Below, in pieces: positions 5,034 to 7,772 of a DNA stretch of 7,772 bases (the stretch's first letter is position 1; each line of letters opens with the position of its first letter). This DNA is from an uncultured Pseudomonadota bacterium (lineage in GTDB: Bacteria > Lernaellota > Lernaellaia > Lernaellales > Lernaellaceae). The translations under genes were made by a program, and so were the position numbers. The stretch covers positions 1-7,772 of the forward strand of contig CALBTQ010000043.1 in NCBI GenBank assembly GCA_937967875.1, in the 5' to 3' direction. The notes under the pieces were generated by a model, which saw nothing but the letters and a program-made list of their open reading frames with translations, was not told where the DNA came from and ran no database searches.

Positions 5034-7726
5034 TCACACTGCGAAATACTTGGCCTGCGGATGATGCGCCACGATCGCCGAGGTCGAAAACTCCGGCGTC
5101 ATCTGCCACGTTTCGGTGAGCGTCACGCCGATGCGCGCGGCGTCCAGCAGCGTCAGCAGCGTTTCGTTCGCCGCCAGATCGGGGCAGGCCGGATACCCGA
5201 AGGCGTAGCGGCTGCCGCGATATTTTTGCGTCACCAGCTCTTGCCAGTCCAGGCGTTTTTGCTCGCCGATGCCCAACTCGTGGCGCATCGTCTCGTGCGC
5301 GTATTCGGCCAGCGCGTCGGTCGCCTCCACAGCCAGGCCGTGTAGCATGAAGTAATCGAGGAAACCGGCGCGCCGCAAGATTTCCTGCCCGTACTTCGCC
5401 ACGCGGTCGCCCAGGGTCACCACGAACAGCCCGAGCACGTCGCCGTCGGGATGGAAGAAATCGGCGATGCACAAGCGCGGCTCGCTCGCCCGGCGCGGAA
5501 AGTCGAAACGAAATTCGCGGCCCGCGTGCGTCACCAACAGCGCGTCGCCGGCGGGGCGGGCCGGAAACCAGCCATAGGCCACGCGCGGCTCGAACAGCCG
5601 CTCGGCTTTGACGATCCGCTGGAGTTCGCCGTAGGCCGGGCGCACTTGTTTGGCGATCGACGCGTCGTATTCGTCTTTAGGCGTTTTGCCGCGCCGATAG
5701 CCCCACCGCCCGCGGAACAGCGCGACCTCATTGATCAGGCTGAAGATCGAGTCGAGTTTGACGCCTTCCAGCAAGCGGTTGCCCCAGAACGGCGGGGTCG
5801 GCGGCGCGACGCGCTTGATCTGCACCGGCTGCGCGGGCAGGGCGTCGGCGGCGACGGTCGCGGCTTTTTTCACCGGCGGCTTTTCAGGCGTGCGTCCTTC
5901 GGCGATCGACTGCATGGCCGTCAATCCGGCGAAGGCGTCGGCGCAGTAGGTGACGCTGCCGTTGGCGTACGCAGGCTGCAGCGTTTCGGCGGTGAATTGC
6001 GCGGTCAGCGCCGCACCGCCCACGAGCACGGGCACAGTCAATTCCGCCGCGGTCATCGCGCGCAGGTTCTCGGCCATGAGCAACGCGGAACTGACCAACA
6101 GACCCGACATGCCGATCACGTCGGCGTCGGTGCGTCGCGCCTCGGCGATGATCGTCTCCACCGGCACCTTCGTGCCGATGTTGATCACCTCGAAGCCGTT
6201 GTTGCTCACGATGATGTCCACCAGGTTTTTGCCGATGTCGTGCACGTCGCCCTTGACCGTCGCCAGCAGCAGCTTTTTCGGCTTGGCCGTCGACGTGTCG
6301 GCGGTGAAATGCGGGCGGATCACGTCGACCGCGCGTTTCATCGCCTCGGCGCTTTTTAGCACGAAGGGCAATTGCATCTGCCCCGCGCCGAACAGCTCGC
6401 CCACGTGCTTCATCGCCGGCACGAGGATTTCGTTGAGAATGTCCTCGGCGGTCGTTTCATTCAATAACGGCGCCACCGTCTCGGTCAGGTGCTGGGTGCG
6501 CCCTTTGACGATCGCCTGGCGCAACGCCTCGCGCGGCGGCAGATCGGCGGCGGCTTGTTCGCTCTCGAAATCGGCGCGCCCGGCGAAATAGTCGATGAAC
6601 GCTTCGAGCGGATCGCGCCCGTCCAGCGGCGTGTTGTCCAGCAGCGCGGCGGCGTGCCGTTGGTCGTCGTCGTCGAGTTCGGTCAGCGGAATGATGTGCT
6701 TGGGATTGAGAATCGCCGCGTCCATGCCCGCCTGCAGGCAGCGTTCGAGAAAGACCGAGTTGAGCACCTTGCGGCTTTTCAGCTTGAGCCCGAAGCTGAT
6801 GTTGGACAGCCCCAGGATCTTGTTGACACGCGGCATCTCGCGCTTGAGTTGCCGGATCGCTTCCAGCGTTTCCAGCGCCGCCGTTTTCAGACCCGGATCG
6901 CCGCTGCCGACGGTGAAGGTCAGCGTGTCCAGGAAAAGGTCCTCGGGATGCAACCCGAATTCGTCGACGCACAACGCGACGAGCCGCCGCGCGACGGCGA
7001 CTTTCTTCGCGGCGGTCATCGCCATGCCCTCTTCGTCGATGGTCAGGCAGATGACGCCCGCGCCGAAGCGCCGCGCCAGTTCCAACGTGCGCCGCGCCTT
7101 TGCGCCACCGTCTTCGAGGTTGATCGAATTGATCACCGCTCGGCCAGGGTAGCGTTTGAGCGCCGCCTCGACCACGTCGGGCTGGTTGGAATCGATGAAG
7201 ATCGGCAGGCGGCATTCCTTCGCCGCGCGGCTCATCAGCGCATCCATGTGCGCCGGCTCGTCCTGCCCCGCGTAGGCCACCGACAGGTCGGCGCAGTGGC
7301 TGCCGTGCTCTTCCTGCTCGACCAGAATGGCGAAGGCCTGTTCATGATCGACGGCCAGCAACGCTTCACGAAACGCTTTGCTGCCCGTGGCGTTCGCGCG
7401 CTCGCCGACGAACAGCGGCGCAGGATCCTGTCGGATGGACACGGCGTTGAACAAGCTGCCAAGCGACGGCGCCGGCGCGGCGCGATTGGGCAACGGCTTG
7501 CGCGAACCGACGGCCTGGGCGATGTGTCGGATGTGTTCGGGCGTCGTGCCGCAGCAACCGCCGATGAAATTGAGCGGCAACTCTTCGACGAAGCGCGCCA
7601 GGGTCGCGGCCAGCATCTCCGGCGTTTCCGGATAGCAGACGCCGTCGGCGCAGGGCATCGGCAGCCCGGCGTTGGGATACACGCCCGTCAGCCCGGGCCA
7701 CAGGCGCGCCAATTCCTCCAGGTGCG
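5034..7726 (-). CDS. metH: Cobalamin-dependent methionine synthase MetH (partial, 5' end missing)
   Basis: The stop is TGA at 5034-5036 and the frame stays open up to the adapter junction at 7726/7727, giving about 896 residues. Positions below count from the Leu (TTG) codon at 7710-7712. The fragment begins late in the homocysteine barrel (VYPNAGLP, then zinc cysteines in GGCCGTTPEHI, 51-61). Next come the methyl-THF domain (FVGERANATGSKAF at 101, FIDSNQPDVVEAAL at 172, GLSNISFGL at 301), a helical cap (about 390-475), the B12 domain with GDVHDIGKN (His491 is the lower cobalt ligand) and PVLVGGAALT, a Pro/Ala-rich linker (605-642), and the AdoMet reactivation domain (NEVALFRGRWGYRRG, RPAYGELQ, SRYAFGYPACPD). 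Compared with the E. coli enzyme, about 250 N-terminal residues are missing. The protein moves the methyl group of 5-methyl-THF to homocysteine in the cytoplasm. It is the first visible gene of the operon; any riboswitch or promoter lies outside the window. The TTG at 7712 is not a real start. Confidence 0.96.
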
Positions 7727-7772
7727 AGATCGGAAGAGCGTCGTGTAGGGAAAGAGTGTAGATCTCGGTGGT
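7727..7772. other. Illumina TruSeq adapter sequence (assembly artefact)
   Basis: From AGATCGGAAGAGC at 7727 to the last base, all 46 bases match from memory the reverse complement of the Illumina universal adapter, including the GTGTAGATCTCGGTGGT part. This is not genomic DNA. It cuts the metH reading frame at the contig edge and gives the antisense frame a false ending, so it should be trimmed. Confidence 0.97.

Noticed and set aside
7710..7712. TTG as the start codon of metH
   Set aside because: The frame continues upstream to the adapter with family-like residues (His-Leu-Glu-Glu), and a start here would remove most of the homocysteine barrel.
6489..7748. 419-aa + strand frame opposite metH
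   Set aside because: It is a shadow of metH, rich in Arg/Ala/Asp with no recognisable domain, and its end lies inside adapter sequence.

Overview
This is a GC-rich piece of bacterial chromosome that most likely comes from a metagenome or draft assembly. Its right edge (7727-7772) is an exact Illumina TruSeq adapter sequence, so the contig ends in a library artefact and not in genomic DNA. The taxon cannot be fixed from this window. GC content, Shine-Dalgarno sites, a Sec-type signal peptide and an FG-GAP propeller protein with a long aspartate tail ending in Gly-Cys-Gly-Cys suggest a didermic bacterium of the broad deltaproteobacterial/myxococcal kind, or a candidate phylum such as Lernaellota. 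That placement is inference. The rest is ordinary housekeeping sequence, with no phage, transposon, tRNA, rRNA or CRISPR signal.

Layout from left to right: (1) the 3' end of a + strand purine gene, the AICAR transformylase part of PurH, closed by a strong intrinsic terminator; (2) convergent to it on the - strand, folE2, a type IB GTP cyclohydrolase; (3) a 118-bp divergent intergenic region with weak promoter candidates and a perfect 6-bp inverted repeat; (4) on the + strand, an exported eight-bladed FG-GAP propeller protein with a roughly 67-residue Asp-rich tail and a terminal GCGC; (5) a bidirectional terminator; (6) a compact - strand operon transcribed leftward as metH (5' end missing), then a homocysteine S-methyltransferase/MTHFR fusion, then a 52-aa rubredoxin that starts 2 nt after the fusion gene stops.

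Functionally the window is weighted towards one-carbon metabolism. PurH uses 10-formyl-THF, FolE2 makes the first pterin intermediate of folate synthesis, the MTHFR domain makes 5-methyl-THF, and MetH uses that methyl group to turn homocysteine into methionine. The rubredoxin is the unexpected member: its tight coupling suggests a redox role near MTHFR or MetH reactivation, which is a hypothesis. The FG-GAP protein looks unrelated to this pathway and is probably a secreted or surface protein.

No stretch over 300 bases lacks a gene. I do not see a wholly new system here. The best leads are the rubredoxin in the methionine operon, the Asp-tail/GCGC C-terminus, and the adapter junction, which must be trimmed before metH is interpreted.
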